Assembly (NCBI GenBank): GCA_946807835.1
Contig: OX327702.1
Location: 10,850,001-10,914,000, forward strand
DNA length: 64,000 nucleotides
Source of the DNA: Ailanthus altissimus
Taxonomy: Eukaryota > Streptophyta > Magnoliopsida > Sapindales > Simaroubaceae
Direction: 5' to 3'
The notes under the pieces are model-generated. The model was not told the origin of the DNA and made no database searches. It was given only the letters and a program-made list of their open reading frames with translations. A program made the position numbers and the translations under genes. Of the stretch, positions 46,209 through 59,003 are shown piece after piece; positions within the stretch are counted from its first letter, which is position 1; the number at the start of each line of letters is the position of its first letter.

Positions 46209-47564
46209 TTATAGGGGCGAAAAAGCACTAATATAATTTGTACCTAACTTTAGTATTTTGGTCCAAATCATAAATGTTTAGCTATTTAATTATGTTTTTT
46301 TATCATAAATAAATGCGTGATGGAAAATGTGACGTATAGGAATAAACAAGAGGCAAATCGGACGTCAAACAAAGAAGTTACGCTCAAAATATGAAAGCGA
46401 TGCCAGGGCTGGGCACCGCAGCTCCCATGATTGAGCGCCGCGGTGCCCAGGTCAGTAGTTGAGTGCCAGGGAGCCCGTAATCCAGTGCCACGACGCCGGT
46501 ATGATATATAAAATACCCTCTCAACTCTCTTATTTCAACTTAGATTCAAAGCCCTTCACTCTTAGGTTTTCTCATACCAACATAAACACTCTTTTGATGT
46601 AAAATACACAGACTTTGAAGAGGCAAAAACGTAGAGAAAGAATTCACAACATAAAATCAAAGATCAAAACCAAGAAATCAAGATTCACATCAAGATTCAA
46701 GCTTCAAGTTAAGATTGAGAGATACAACCTAACACATCTTCTTGATTAGTTTTTCTTTTCTTTTCTTATTATTATGTTCTTGTTCTTGCTGTTCTTCATG
46801 GATTGACTTGATACTTTTTTTGTGATGAGCTAAACTTGTTATTCTAGGGTTAGACTATGTGAACCTAGTATGTAGTCATATTTTATTGATTCTTAATTTA
46901 TGAACTTGATTATTATAATTGATTCATTATATCTTGTGTTTAATATTTTCATTATATCTGGCCAATATTATGAATGATTGAGGAACCATGATGAATTTGA
47001 CAAAGGGATTCATATTTTTAGCCTATGATAGTTTGATGCATGATCATAGGGTAATAACTATGAGTTTCATCTAGGATAGACATATACCTAGGTGGCATGT
47101 ATGGTATGATTTAGACTTGATCTTAATGAATTACATTCTGATTTGATTACCATAGATATATAAGTGATTGTTAGAATGTGTAATATAGTCACTTGACCAT
47201 TGATAGAGGCTTGTGATGAGATTAGTATCTAAGCCAATCAATTGGTATTAAGGGATGAACTACATTGTTAATGAATCCAATGAAATACTAAGGGATGAGT
47301 CTATACACTAGATTATTATCCTTTGGTGAATTTATATCTCTTGTTTGTTTGCTATTTAGGTTTAGTTTAATTTGATAGAATTAGGTTAATAAATTCAGAT
47401 TCAGATTTTGATTTTTCTGAATAAAAGTTAAGTAGATATAATTTTAGTAATTGATTTATAAAATTAGATTGCATAGTCCATGTGGGATCGATATCTAAAC
47501 TTAAAATCTTATATTACTTGATACGATAGCTTGCACTTGCGCATAGCTAGTATAGTATCAATCA
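46209..47564 (+). mobile_element. 3' LTR of the gag-only element
   Basis: The uninterrupted 1356-bp LTR runs from TTATAGGGGCGAAAAAGC to GTATCAATCA; the first two bases differ from the canonical TG. It matches the 5' LTR over its length with scattered substitutions and small indels, clearly more than in the Athila element, so the insertion is older. Confidence 0.88.
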
Positions 47565-47569
47565 ACAGC

Positions 47570-49010
47570 CAATGGTACAAAATTCTCAACATGAGCCACT
47601 CTTCTCTCCTCGGCCCGTAATTTGTTATTTCTTGGATTCCAGGGCGCCCCCGAGGGCCACCTAGTCGAAAATGGTTCTACCCTTACCCCCAATTTTGGGA
47701 TCCGTCATCTGACACATTGTTCCTTAGATTTTCTGGCAGGTTGCGCCAATTCGTAAAAGTTCCCCTCTGTTAGGGACGGTATTCTCCATACATTTTTCGG
47801 TATTTCGACAGGAAGGGCATAGGCCCTTCTCTCCCCTTAGTCTCTTCACCTTCTTCTATTGACATATATTTTGGTGCTTTATTGTATACTGCTGCGTAGC
47901 TTGTGGTACCATTTTCTGCTATGTGGTACCAGAATCTGTTCAATCGTAATCCTGCCTTTAGGGTATCCAAGGGCGATGAGCTGGTCGAACACCCTCAGCA
48001 TTATCACTTCATTGTGGAACCTCCGGATATAGTCCCTCAGGCTCTCCTCTTGACCCTGTTTGATCTGCTTCAACTACTTCGGGTCCCTAACTACTTCGCA
48101 TGAGCAGGTGAATTTCTCGGTCAGCTCATTATAGGAGGTAATGATGCACTGTTTCAGCCCCGTGTACTTCTAGTAAAGCTGGCCTCTCTAAGTTCATGTG
48201 GAAGAGCCAACACATTTGGTCATGCCTTAGTCCTATGATGTTTAGGAGGCAATGATGTGCTGTTTCAGCCCCTTGTACTAGGGTAAAGCTGACCCCTCTA
48301 AGTTCATGTGGAAAAGCTGGCATATTTGGTTCTACCTTAGTCCTACGATGAATAGCAGGTCGATGATCTAGTCTACGTAATGATTAGGGTCAGTGACTCC
48401 CCTATAGGTGGGTAGGTTAGGGAGTCAGAAACCACTCGAAAGTTCCATATCTCTCACCTCATCCATTAGTGGTAACCTTCTCTCCCTTTCTGTCTTCTTC
48501 ACGAAAGACTGGTCCTTCTCCTTTCTTTCTGCCAAGAGGCTTTCCAATTTTCCTTCCAAACTACGAACCTTGCTTTCACAGCCTAATTCACCTCGTCAGT
48601 ACTGTCACGGCTTGGTCGACGGCTCTCTCTCGATTAATGGCTCTAGATCCCTAGGCTTCGCGTCTCCCTCTCGAGTATCGCTTAGCTTGGTCTATTTATC
48701 TAGATCAAATTGTGCAGAGTCTCTAGTCCTTCTTTTTGCTCCGTCTGTCCTCGAATCTCCTCCTGAGACTCCCTCCCCCGATTTGTTGCTCTCAGTTTCT
48801 TATTCCTAATCAGTTCAGTCATGTGCTATCTCAATTCCTCTTTTTCTTCTCTCAGGATTCTTAATTCTGCTCGTATTTCAGGGTGCATAGAGCTTTCTAT
48901 TCAAGGAATGGGTCAGTTTGGATTTGGGCTTTGCTCTCCAGCAACATGATTCCTGCTAGCGGATGATTGTTCAGCTATTCTAGACTATTGCTTTTCCAGA
49001 CAAAGCTTTT
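47570..49010 (-). pseudogene. gag: Tat gag, main part, degenerate
   Basis: Minus-strand open pieces at 47770-47970 and 47879-48073 overlap in different frames. The second gives QGQEESLRDYIRRFHNEVIM, the conserved capsid motif of Tat Gag. A tandem-like duplication of about 110 bp (GGAGGTAATGATGCACTGTTTCAGCCCC-type segments near 48137 and 48247) disturbs the region. Upstream, 48400-48850 is a degenerate charged N-terminal segment. The reading continues across the inserted element to the zinc-finger end at 39550-39758. Confidence 0.65.
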
Positions 49011-49011
49011 T

Positions 49012-49040
49012 GCTCGATTCCCACAGACGATGCAAAAAAC
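49012..49040 (-). promoter_or_regulatory. Primer binding site of the Tat element
   Basis: On the minus strand the sequence after the LTR reads TTGCATCGTCTGTGGGAA, a mutated form of the CGTCTGTGGG-type PBS common in Tat elements. It fixes the orientation of the Tat element and the inner edge of its 5' LTR at 49041. Confidence 0.65.
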
Positions 49041-52000
49041 TGTTGACCTGAAGAAATGGTCCTCCGGGTCAACGAGCCTTGAATTTATTTGTGAGGGGGA
49101 ATAAAACCTGGGCCTCATCTCAATAGGAGCGGTTATTGAGGGCTTGGGAGTTCCTTCTTTATCGTGAGTTACGGGGGGCCTACAAAGAGAACACGAACAC
49201 AAGCTTGATGAAGGGCTTGCTGGGGTGGGTTTCGGCGAAGACACTCCGATACTTAAGTCAAAAGATATTTTGTTTCTTTAAAAAGGGAAAATAAGACAAA
49301 AATAAATTCCCCTAATACCGGGGACAGGAGGGAGCATTTCTTTCCTGTTTTCTCTTTAATTTTCGTTCATTTAGAATTTTTTTCATCATCATTTCAAATG
49401 TTTTCTTCTTTCTTCTTTATAGTAATGGTTTTTCAGAGGCCTGTTTGGGTTTTCCTTTGCAGATTTTGTCTTGCGCCGAATATTTCTTGTTGCACTTTTG
49501 ACATACGCCGAATATCTTTCTATAGATTTTATGACCTCGTTCCTATTGCACGTTAGCTTTTCCTTTGATGTGTTAAGCATATTCATCGGGGTTGTCTCCG
49601 CCGACGATGTAATATCCAATCCCTATTAATAGTCTTGGCGCCTAGATTTTGGTATAGAGTAATAAAGACTCCGTAGGATTATCCGATTTTAACCCTATTA
49701 GAAATATTTTCTTTATGGTGCGTGTGAGAGATATTAGATCTAATTTGGTAATTGCACACTCGATCAAAGTGTCGAACGACCTTAGAATATTTTTGGAATT
49801 TTTTTCTATTGGCTTGAAAAAGGAAATTCAAATTTACTATATGAATTTCCATTTAAGGATTATGTATGGAACAAGTCATTGTTGAGAAATACAATCCATA
49901 TATTAAAGAATGGACCAATTAGAAGCAATCTCATGGATTGCCAAGTTGGGAATTCTAGTTAGTTCCTTTGACTATTCTAACTAGATAGTTACAAAAGAAC
50001 CAATTAAATCCTTCCATTTGAACTAATGGCAAATTAGGAATTTTGAGTAAGTTGAAGGGCAAAATGGTCAATTGAGGGAGCACTATATATATATTAGAAG
50101 TGTGTAGAGTTTTCAAGAGATCAAAAGCAAATATTTAGAGCAAAATTCGTGCAAGTGTTGAAGGTGCGGCTATAGTGAAATTTCAGTTTCTTTTTCATGA
50201 TTTTTCATGCTTAATCAAGCTAAAATAAGGTTACATACCAATCCCTAAGCTCCATTGAAGCCTCCATTAGTGAAAATTCAAGAAAAAGAGGTGAGAAAAG
50301 CATTGTTTTGTGAAATTTATAAGTGAGCTTTTAAGATTACTTCAATTGATGTTCTTGTGTGTATTCTTGGTTTAGATTGAGTTGAATTCTAGTGTGGAGC
50401 TTAAAGGAGTCATCAATTTGAAGAAATTGGCAAGGTAAGAATTAGGGTTTTGGGTGATTTGAATGTAGAAACTTCAATTGGTTGTAATTAGGGCATTAGA
50501 ATTAAATTGGCTTGATTTTGATGTAATTGGAACAAGAAATTGAGAAAAGAAATGTGTTGGAGCATAGGGTGAAATTCTGCCACTTTAGGGAAGTTAGGGA
50601 TTGAGTGGTATTTTGATTGAGTTGTTGTATGTAAATAATACATTATGTATGTTGAATGTATATGGTTGATGGAAAAACCAAAAATGAAGAAAATGGGACA
50701 TAATTGTTCATTTTGGAAAGGTAAAGGGCAATTATGTTCAACCAAGTTATAAGGCGTTTAATAATTTTCAGGGCGCCGGGTGGTGAGTTAGATTAGATTA
50801 AATGACTCTATAAATGAAAATCGGGAAGCAGTATGCATTCGGACTTTGAATGCCAATTAGGACGTTTAGTAGTTAAATGAGATTCTGGCATTCGATTTGG
50901 TTCTAAATGTCATTTATGGCGCGTAGGTGAAGAAAACCGAGAGCGGTAACGGGAGCAGAAATCTAGAGCGAAATTGAGCATGGAGCGGTTGTGAGTGAAA
51001 ATCTGCCATTTCTTTTATCTTTCGTTTATTATATTTCCGCATAATGAAAATGTATGTTTTATGAGCTTTCAATGCATAAACATGATTATGATCTTGATAT
51101 GTATCCATAGATATGCATTTACATGTTCGGTTTAAGAAACAGTTTTAACATTTTTGTATTTGTTTTAAAGGCTATTGGTACCCTCAGATTATAGTGGTGG
51201 TGATTGTATTAGATCCGGCCGGTATATCCCGTGCACATGGGCAGGTTTGGGGGTGTGTCACTAACTCCGAAAAGTCAGGATATCGAGTCATGTGAGTCAC
51301 TCTATGTGTACGGGGTATTGTCTCGCTATATGTATACGATGTAGGATTCCGCTGCATAGCCAGTGAGATGTCTTGAGATGTCACTGTGGGTGCTGCTAGT
51401 TGAGGTGCCCCGTGACCTACACACGTGTGCGGTGCTAGTTGAGTCGTTGTGTGAGTATAGAGCTTTAGGATTACCATTGGTACAGTTTAGAAAGAAAATG
51501 GCCGAGCAAGGACTTTACTAGTTTTTTATTTACCGATAGCATTTATGCATTTATATGCACACAGTAGTTATTATGTTATACAGATTTTGGATATTGCTTT
51601 CCAAAGATGTAAATAAAACCCGCTCGGTAAGATTTTATCAGCATATGATATTAGAAACCATTTTACAGCTTTACATCCATTTTAGAAGCATGATTTATGC
51701 ATGTACTTTAGAATTTGCTATCTATGCATAATGTTATTTTATTTGAAATCTTAATTGCACTCACTAAGCTCCTTTAGCTCACTCGTTTTGTGTTTTATGT
51801 TTTCTAAACCCTTCCCAGGTGCAGGTATTGGTACGCAAGCTGTTGATTCTCTTATTGCCGAGTAGTGGGCCAAATCTGAAGATTATTTTTGTATATGTAA
51901 ATGTGCTAAATAGCACCCTTTACTTTATGCATAGTAGTTGTAGGCATATATATTTGTATATATATTTTGAACCAATAAGAAGAGATTTCGATATTACGAT

Positions 52001-52792
52001 GATCGTTTTTGCTTTTTATGAGTATGCTCATTTTGTGATTCAAATGAAACAATTGAGTTGTGAAGGATTTGATTTGGAAATGATCGGAGGTCTGAATTGG
52101 TAGTATTGAGAAGTGTTTGAAATAGAAGTGAAATTTCTTTACAGGTTTTATATGGATTTTTCGAAAAATAGGGGAAACTCTGCCCGTTTTTTTAAAAATT
52201 AAGATGTCATTTTCATATATATTACAAGATTTTCTCAATAGTAGCAAGAACTAAAAGGGGGTTCGCCTTGCAAAAATTTCTCAACTTATCTAGTTATATT
52301 TTGAGAAACTTTCGTCGAAGTGCCTGGCAGGCAGCTGGGACCTATAGTAGAGGGTCTCGGGGCGAGTCCTGTCAGGCGATTTTCGTTTAAGTAAGGCTTA
52401 TTTCAAGTGGCTCGGGTCAAATTTTGAACGGCCCTCCCTTACTAGTTCGATGTTGACATAGAATTCCTACAAGTGAAACTTGTGGAATGTGTTGTCACTA
52501 CCCGATCAGCTGTGGTTGTGTTTGGGTCGACAAGGGCGAACATGTATTCTCGTTTGCTAGCCAGATCCTTTCGATTCCAAGCCAGTTCTCTGTCCTTTGT
52601 CTCTGTTAGGTTTTGACCCGTTGGCATTTGCTCTTAAGCCTGTCTCTAGATTGGACTCGTTATGCAAGCTTTGGTAAATCTTTTGAGATGAGAGTGGCCT
52701 CTTGAAAGAAGCGTCTGGCTGGGCTTCCAGGAGGCCGGTCTCGATTGAATTAGAGGCCTTGGGCCCAAAGACCAAAAAATTGGGGTTTTTAG
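49041..52792 (-). mobile_element. 5' LTR of the Tat element, interrupted (49041-49607, 52375-52792)
   Basis: It starts TGTTGACCTGAAGAAATGG and matches the copy at 4339 through GGGGTGGGTTTCGGC and GATACTTAAGTCA. The solo LTR 49608-52374 splits it, and the Tekay-like element at 52793 cuts it again. Its outer end lies beyond the window. Open frames within 52442-52865 (minus) are not supported as genes. Confidence 0.6.
49608..52374 (+). mobile_element. Solo LTR, Tekay/Del-like chromovirus family
   Basis: The 2767-bp segment starts TGTAATATCCAATCCC and ends GCGAGTCCTGTCA. Flanks GACGA (49603-49607) and GGCGA (52375-52379) are a one-mismatch duplication. A TATATATATA run at about 50083-50095 is the probable LTR TATA box. 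Confidence 0.88.
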
Positions 52793-55563
52793 TGATAGGA
52801 CCCGCCCCGAAACCCTCTACTATAGATCCCAGCAGCCCTGCCGAACACCCTAATAGAAGTTCCACAAAAGCTACTGTTTAAGTTGAGAAATTCCGCGAGG
52901 CAAAACTCTTTTTAATTCTTGCTATTATTGAGAAAATACTGGAATATACGTGAAAATAACTTATTAAATTTTATAAAAAAAAAACGGATAGAGTTTCCCC
53001 AATTTTTCTGAAAATTTAATACAAAGCCTGCAAAGAAAATTACACTTCTATTTCAACCAGCTTCTCAACTTTCAAATAGGACCTCCGTTCCTTTTCAAAA
53101 CCAAATTCAACTCAACTCAACAATTTTATTTCAACCACAAAACTGGCATACTAATAAAAAGTGAAACAATCATCATAATATCGAAACCTCTTCTTGTTTG
53201 TTCAAAACATATTTACAAAATACACAAATCTATAACTACAATGCAGAAAGAAAAATGTGCTACTTAGCATATTTATTTTTACAAAATGATCGTCATACTA
53301 AGCCTACTAATCAGTTGTAGGAGAATTAGCAACTTGCGCACCGAGGCCTGTACCTGGAGGGGGTTTAGAAAATATAAAACACAAAACGGGTGAGCTAAAA
53401 GAGCCCAGTGAATGCATTTAAGATTTCTAGTAAAAATAAAATTCTGTATAGATATTCAATTCTAAAATATATGCATAAAACGTGCTTCTAAAATTTTTAT
53501 AAAACTGTAAAATGGTTTCTAATGTCATATACTGATGAAATCTTGCCGAGCGGGATTTCTTTATATCTTCGGATAACAATATCTAAAATATGTTAGACAT
53601 AATAACTAACATGTACATATATAAATATATAATGTGCATTCATTAGCTTGAAAACTATTAAAGCCCTCATTCGGACATTTTCTTTCTAAATTGTACCAAT
53701 GGTAATCCTAAAGCTCTATACCCACGTAGCGACTCAACTAGCACCGCACAACGTGAGTAGGTCACAGGGCGTCTAAACTAGCAATACTCATTGTGACATC
53801 TCAAGACATCTCACTGGCTATGCAGCAGAATCCTGCGTCGCCTACATATAGTGAGACAATATCTCATAGACATAGAGCGACTCACAAGACTTGACAACCC
53901 GACTTCCCGGAGTTAGTGACTTACACCCCAATACTTGCTCATGCGTACGGGATATACTAGCCTGGTCTTAGACCATCACTACAACTATAAATCTAAGGGT
54001 ATCAATGGTCTTTGAAACTAATTTAGCAGTTTTAAAACTATTTCTTAAACCGAATATATAAATGCATATTTATAACTGTTTATCAAAATCGTAAATTATG
54101 TTTATGCATTAAAAGTACGCAAAACATACAATTTCAATATGCAGAAACATATTAAATGAAAGATAAACCATGACAGATTTTCACTCACTAACCGCTCCGA
54201 GCTCAATTCTTCTCTGGACTTTTACGCTCTTTACTGCTCTTGGCTTTCTTCACCTACATGCCATAAATGACAGTTAAAACCTTTAATCGCTAAAATTTCA
54301 CTTAACTAATAAGGGCCATAATCGGCTCACAAAGCACTAATAGATACCACTTTCTGATTTTTATTTACAAAGTTATTTCATCTTGTTTAATTCACCATCC
54401 GACGTCATGAAAATTGTTTAACACCCTATAAATTTGGTTGGACATAATTACCCTTTACCTTACCAAAATGAACAACTATGTCATATTTTTTTTATTTTTT
54501 ATTTTCCATCAACCATATACATCCCATTGACACAAGGAATCATTCATATACAACAATTTAACCAAAACACAACTCAACCCTAAAATCACAATTGGTTGAA
54601 ATTACCATCTTCACCTAACACATTTCTTTTTTTCCAATTTCTTTTTCTAATGATATTCAAATCAAACCAATTTAATTCTAATGCCCTAATAATATCCAAT
54701 TGAAGTTTCTACAATACAATCACACTAAATCCTAATTCGTACCTTACTAATTCCTTTACCTTGATGACTCCTTTAAGCTGCACACTTGAAGTCAAATAAA
54801 TCTAAATCAAGAATTCTCACAAAAACATCAATTGAAACAATCTTGAAAATTCAAACATCATAATTACAAAACAATATTTTTCTTACCTATTTTTCTTGGA
54901 TTTTCACTAATGGAAGCTTCAATTGATTTTAAGAACTTGTGTTTGGCTTGATAAAGCATGAAAACTCATAAAAGAAGCCTTGGGTCTTACTGTAGCAGTG
55001 TCCCCTTCACCTTGGCCGAATTTCCTCTCTTTAGCTCTTAATGTTATACTTTTAACTTAGCCAAAATTTCTACACACTTCCTCCTTATATAATGTTCTTT
55101 AAAGTCCAATTTATCACTCAACTAACCCAAATTTTCTAAATTTCCATTGGTTCAAAATGGAAGGATTTAATTAGTTCCTTTTTAACTGTTTAGTTAGAAT
55201 AGTCAAAGAAATTAACTAGACCTCTAACTTGACAATTCATGAATTTGTCTCTAATTGGTCCATTTTCTAACATATGGATTGTGTTTCTTAACAAAGGCTT
55301 GTTCTATGCATAACCCTTAAATGAAAATTCATGTATTAAATTATAATTTTCTTTTCTAAGCCAATAGAGAAAAATTTCAAAAATATTCTATGAATGTCCC
55401 ATGCTCTGATCGAGTGTGAAATTACCAATTTAGGTCTAATACTTCTCACGTGCACCATAAAAAATATTACTAATTGGGTTAGAATTGGGTAACCCTATGG
55501 TGTCTTTATCGCTTTATACTAAAATCTAGAGATCTATACTACTAGTAGGGATCAGATATTACA
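52793..55563 (-). mobile_element. 3' LTR of the Tekay-like element
   Basis: The 2771-bp LTR begins (plus strand) TGATAGGACCCGCCCC and ends GATCAGATATTACA. It is the reference for the solo LTRs at 4560, 33901 and 49608, all within a few bases of the same length. Confidence 0.9.
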
Positions 55564-55577
55564 ATTTTACCCCTCTT
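55564..55577 (-). promoter_or_regulatory. Polypurine tract of the Tekay-like element
   Basis: On the minus strand GAAGAGGGGTAAAAT directly precedes the 3' LTR. Its place and composition are those of the plus-strand primer. Confidence 0.7.
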
Positions 55578-57228
55578 CAAAAATAATTTGTCCTCGAAAT
55601 TAAAACCATACCTGTTTGAAAGAGCTGGGGATGTTGTACTCGCATCTAATCTTCCCACGATTCATTTATATCACTTTCACTAAGGGAATGCTTTTATTAC
55701 GAAGCACTTGCTCTTTCTGGTCTAGAATTTGCACAGGCTTCTCTTCGTAGGTCAAATTCTCATTCAATTCTACTAATTGTTTCCTTAAGATGTGCAAATG
55801 ATCTGCTAAGTACTTGTGAAGCATGGAAACGTAAAACACATTGTCGATTCTAGCCAGATCTTCTGGTAACCGTAGATGATATGCCACCTCCTCAACTCTT
55901 TCAACTATTTTATACGGCCCAATGTATTGGGGACTCAACTTCCCTTACTTCTCGAATCTTAGTACTCCCTTCCATGGCAATATCTTCAAAAAGACTTTAT
56001 CACCAACCTGGAACTCTAAGTATCTTCTCCTATTATTTGCATAACTCTTCTGTCTATCATTAGCTATTTTTAATCTCTACCTGATAACTTGAATCTTTTC
56101 TGAAGTAATCTGAAAAATTTATGGGCCAACAAGCTTCCTTTCATTGACCTCATCCCAATACACTGGAGTTCTGCATTTCCTTCTATACAATGCTTCATAC
56201 GGTGCCATGCCGATGCTAGCTTAGTAGCTATTATTGTAAGCAAACTCCATTAATGGGAGATGAGTATCCCAGCTCCCCTTAAACTCTATAACACACGCTC
56301 TAAACATATCCTCGAGTATCTGAATTGTCCGCTCAGACTGACCATCTTTCTATAGATGAAAAGCCGCATTAAAATTTAATTTAGTGCCTAGGGCTTTCTG
56401 TAAGTTGGGCAAAAATCAGGAAGTGAATCTTGGATTTCTATCCGATACTATGGATACTGGAGTGCCATGAAGTCGTATTACCTTATCTACATACAGCTAG
56501 GGCAATTTATCCAAGAAATAATTACTTCTGATAGGTAAGAAATGGGCAGATTTTATCAATCCATCAATAATTACCCATATCGCATCATTGCCTCTTTGGC
56601 TACGCGGAAGTCCTACAATGAAATTCATTATTATCCTCTCTCATTTTCACTTAGGAATCGAAAATGGTTGTAAGAGTCCTACAGGTTTCTGATGTTCAGC
56701 CTTTATTTGTTGGCAAGTCAAGCATCTTGAGACAAATTTGGCTACATTTTTTATTATGTCTTCCCACCAGTAATGCTCATTTAGGGTATTGTACATCTTT
56801 GTACTCCTCGGATTCATAGTATATACAAAAGAATGAGCCTCTTCCATAATCTCTCTTCTTAACTCATTCACATCCAATACACGCAATCCCCGACCTAAGG
56901 TTACTACACCATCCATTATCGCTGAAAAATCTTTTCGCTGCCCAGACTCAATTTCACCCTTCAGTTTAATTACCTGTGAATCTTGAGTTTGTAATTCTCT
57001 GATTCGATCAACTAATATCGGATGAACATGAAATATGGCTAATAGTGCTCCCGAATCTGACAACTCCAATCTCACACACAAAGACCTTAATTCTATTAAT
57101 ATGGATAGATATACGACCTTCAGGTGAGCTACTGAGATGACAAACTTCTTGCTGAGAGCATCTGCTACTACATTAGCTTTTCTCGGATGGTACTCAAGTG
57201 TGCACTCATAATCCTTGATAAGCTCCAA
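55575..57228 (-). pseudogene. Tekay-like integrase, broken
   Basis: The open piece 56647-57228 begins with the end of RNase H (KANVVADALSKK) and holds the integrase zinc module, HYWWEDI and CLTCQQIKAEHQKP. The catalytic core between about 56646 and 55939 is readable in pieces with several stops. The last piece, 55666-55938, carries the GPYKIVERVEEVAYHLRLP box and VFYVSMLHKY, the conserved C-terminal region of Tekay-type integrase. A frameshifted tail near 55600-55665 resembles the end of a truncated chromodomain. No active enzyme is expected. Confidence 0.8.
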
Positions 57229-57782
57229 CTATCTTCTATGCCTCATATACAATTCTTTCTGGGTGAACAAGTATTGCAGGCTTTTGTGGTCGGTGAAAAT
57301 CCAATAGGGAACTCCATACAAATAATGTCTCCAAATTCTTATAGCAAAAACTACCGCAACCAGCTCTAGGTCATGTATGGGATAATTCTGCTCATGCTTC
57401 TTCAATTGTCGGGAAGCATAGGCTATTACCTTCTCCTTCTGCATCAATACACAACCTAGACCTTGACTGGAAGCATCACAATATATGGTAAATTCATCAT
57501 TCCCTGATGGAAGCGGAAGCACTGAGGTTGAGGTCAATCTTCTTTTCAACTCATCAAAACTCTGCTGACACATCTCTGACCATTGAACTTCTCTTTTTTT
57601 CGAGTTAGCTTAGTCAAAGGAACAACTATCTTTGAAAATCCCTCAACAAACTTCCTATAGTATCCAGCCAAACCCAAAAAACTACGAACCTCCGTCACAT
57701 TCGTGGGTTGTCTCCAATTCACTATGGCTTCAATCTTCTGGGAATCTACAGTTACCCCATCTGCAGAGACAACATGTCTCAA
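57229..57782 (-). pseudogene. Tekay-like RT thumb and RNase H, frameshifted
   Basis: Two overlapping minus-strand frames cover this part. The piece 57546-57782 contains [15 protein letters not shown], the connection after RT. The piece 57229-57573 contains [33 protein letters not shown] and TDHKSLQYL, so the RNase H Asp, Glu and Asp residues are all present. A frameshift near 57560 separates them. Confidence 0.8.
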
Positions 57783-57833
57783 AAATGTAATTTTGTCTAG
57801 CCGAAACTGACATTTACTGAGTTTGGCGTATAG

Positions 57834-58477
57834 TCAATGCTCCCTTAGAGTTTGCAAAATAATCCTCAGATGTTTTACGTACTCTTCCTCACTACTTGAA
57901 TAAACTAGTATATCATCAACAAATATTATCACAAAATGATCTAAATAAGGCCAAAAAATTCTTTTCATAAGATTTATAAAAATGTATGGCGCATTAGTCA
58001 GCCCAAAAGGCATGACCAAGAATTCATAGTGCCCGTATCGTGTTCTAAAGGCTGTCTTAGGAATATCTTCCTCTCGAATTTTCAATGATGATAGCCTAAC
58101 CTTAGATCTATCTTAAAAATTACTCTGGCCCTCTGTAGCTGATCAAATAAATTGTCAATTCTCAGAAGTGGATATTGATTGCACACTGTTACTTTATTCA
58201 GTTTCTTGTAGTCAATACATAATCTCATTCTTCTGTCTGTCTTCTTTACAAACAAAACCGGTGCCCCCCAAAGAGATGTACTCGACCTAATGAAACCCTT
58301 ATCCACTAACTCTTCTATCTGAACCTTCAATTCTTTCAATTCTGAAGGAGACATTCTATAGGGGGTTTTAGAAATTAGTTTTGTTCCGAGGGCTAATTCT
58401 ATTCGAAACTCTACTTTCCTATTTGGGGGTAATCCTAGAAGATCGTCTGGGAACACATCCGAAAATTCTCTAACCAC
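57834..58477 (-). pseudogene. Tekay-like reverse transcriptase, one break
   Basis: The piece 58082-58477 runs from [16 protein letters not shown] through APVLFVKK to [12 protein letters not shown] frame change near 58082, in the [17 protein letters not shown] area, leads to 57834-58085 with [15 protein letters not shown] and the catalytic FVDDILVYS. Polymerase motifs are intact on both sides of the break. The sequence is of the chromovirus type. Confidence 0.85.
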
Positions 58478-58680
58478 TGAAATATCCTCTAATTTTTTTC
58501 CACCATCTCTTACTTCTATAGCATAGACTAGATACCCTTGACACGACTTTTAGAGCATCTTCATTGCCCTCATAACAAACACCATACTAGCATAAAGTAA
58601 TTTTCATGCTCCACAGAAAATAACTTCTGTTCTTTCTGGACTATGCAATTTGACGTCTTCCGAAAGCAATCTACTGTGGC

Positions 58681-58974
58681 TTAATATTGGGACAACCAAT
58701 CCATCCCAAAAATTACATCAAATTCACTGATGCCCAGAACAATCAAGTCCACCAAAAATTCTTGACCCCTTATACAAATTTTACTACCCCTATATACATT
58801 TTCTGCTATAATAGAGTCTCTAGTAGGAAGAGACACTGCCACATTATAATCTAATAATTGTAGCGCTATACTAGCATTTGCAGTAATTACCATAAAAATA
58901 AATGAGTGGGTAGATCCAGGATCTATCAATACATAAGCATCTCGATCAAAAATGGACATCGTACCTGTCACCAC
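58681..58974 (-). pseudogene. Tekay-like aspartic protease
   Basis: The open frame contains ALIDPGSTHSFI-type sequence (LIDPGSTHSF), where DSGSTHSF is usual for chromoviruses, so Ser is replaced by Pro next to the catalytic Asp. VILGMDWL-type sequence (VIFGMDWLSQY) ends the domain. Stops on both sides separate it from Gag and RT. Confidence 0.75.
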
Positions 58975-59003
58975 TTATAGAGCCGCATTTGCCTGCTGCT
59001 GGG

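Larger units (their letters stand above)
39764..47564 (+). mobile_element. Gag-only Athila-like LTR retrotransposon (non-autonomous)
   Basis: It is flanked by a perfect ACAGC duplication at 39759-39763 and 47565-47569. LTRs are 39764-42546 (carrying a nested solo LTR) and 46209-47564. The internal region of about 3.66 kb has a tRNA-Asp-type PBS, a broken gag, about 2.4 kb of non-coding sequence, an internal hairpin plus polypurine tract and a terminal one. No protease, RT, RNase H or integrase was found, so it must have relied on a helper. The target was the Tat gag gene. Confidence 0.9.
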
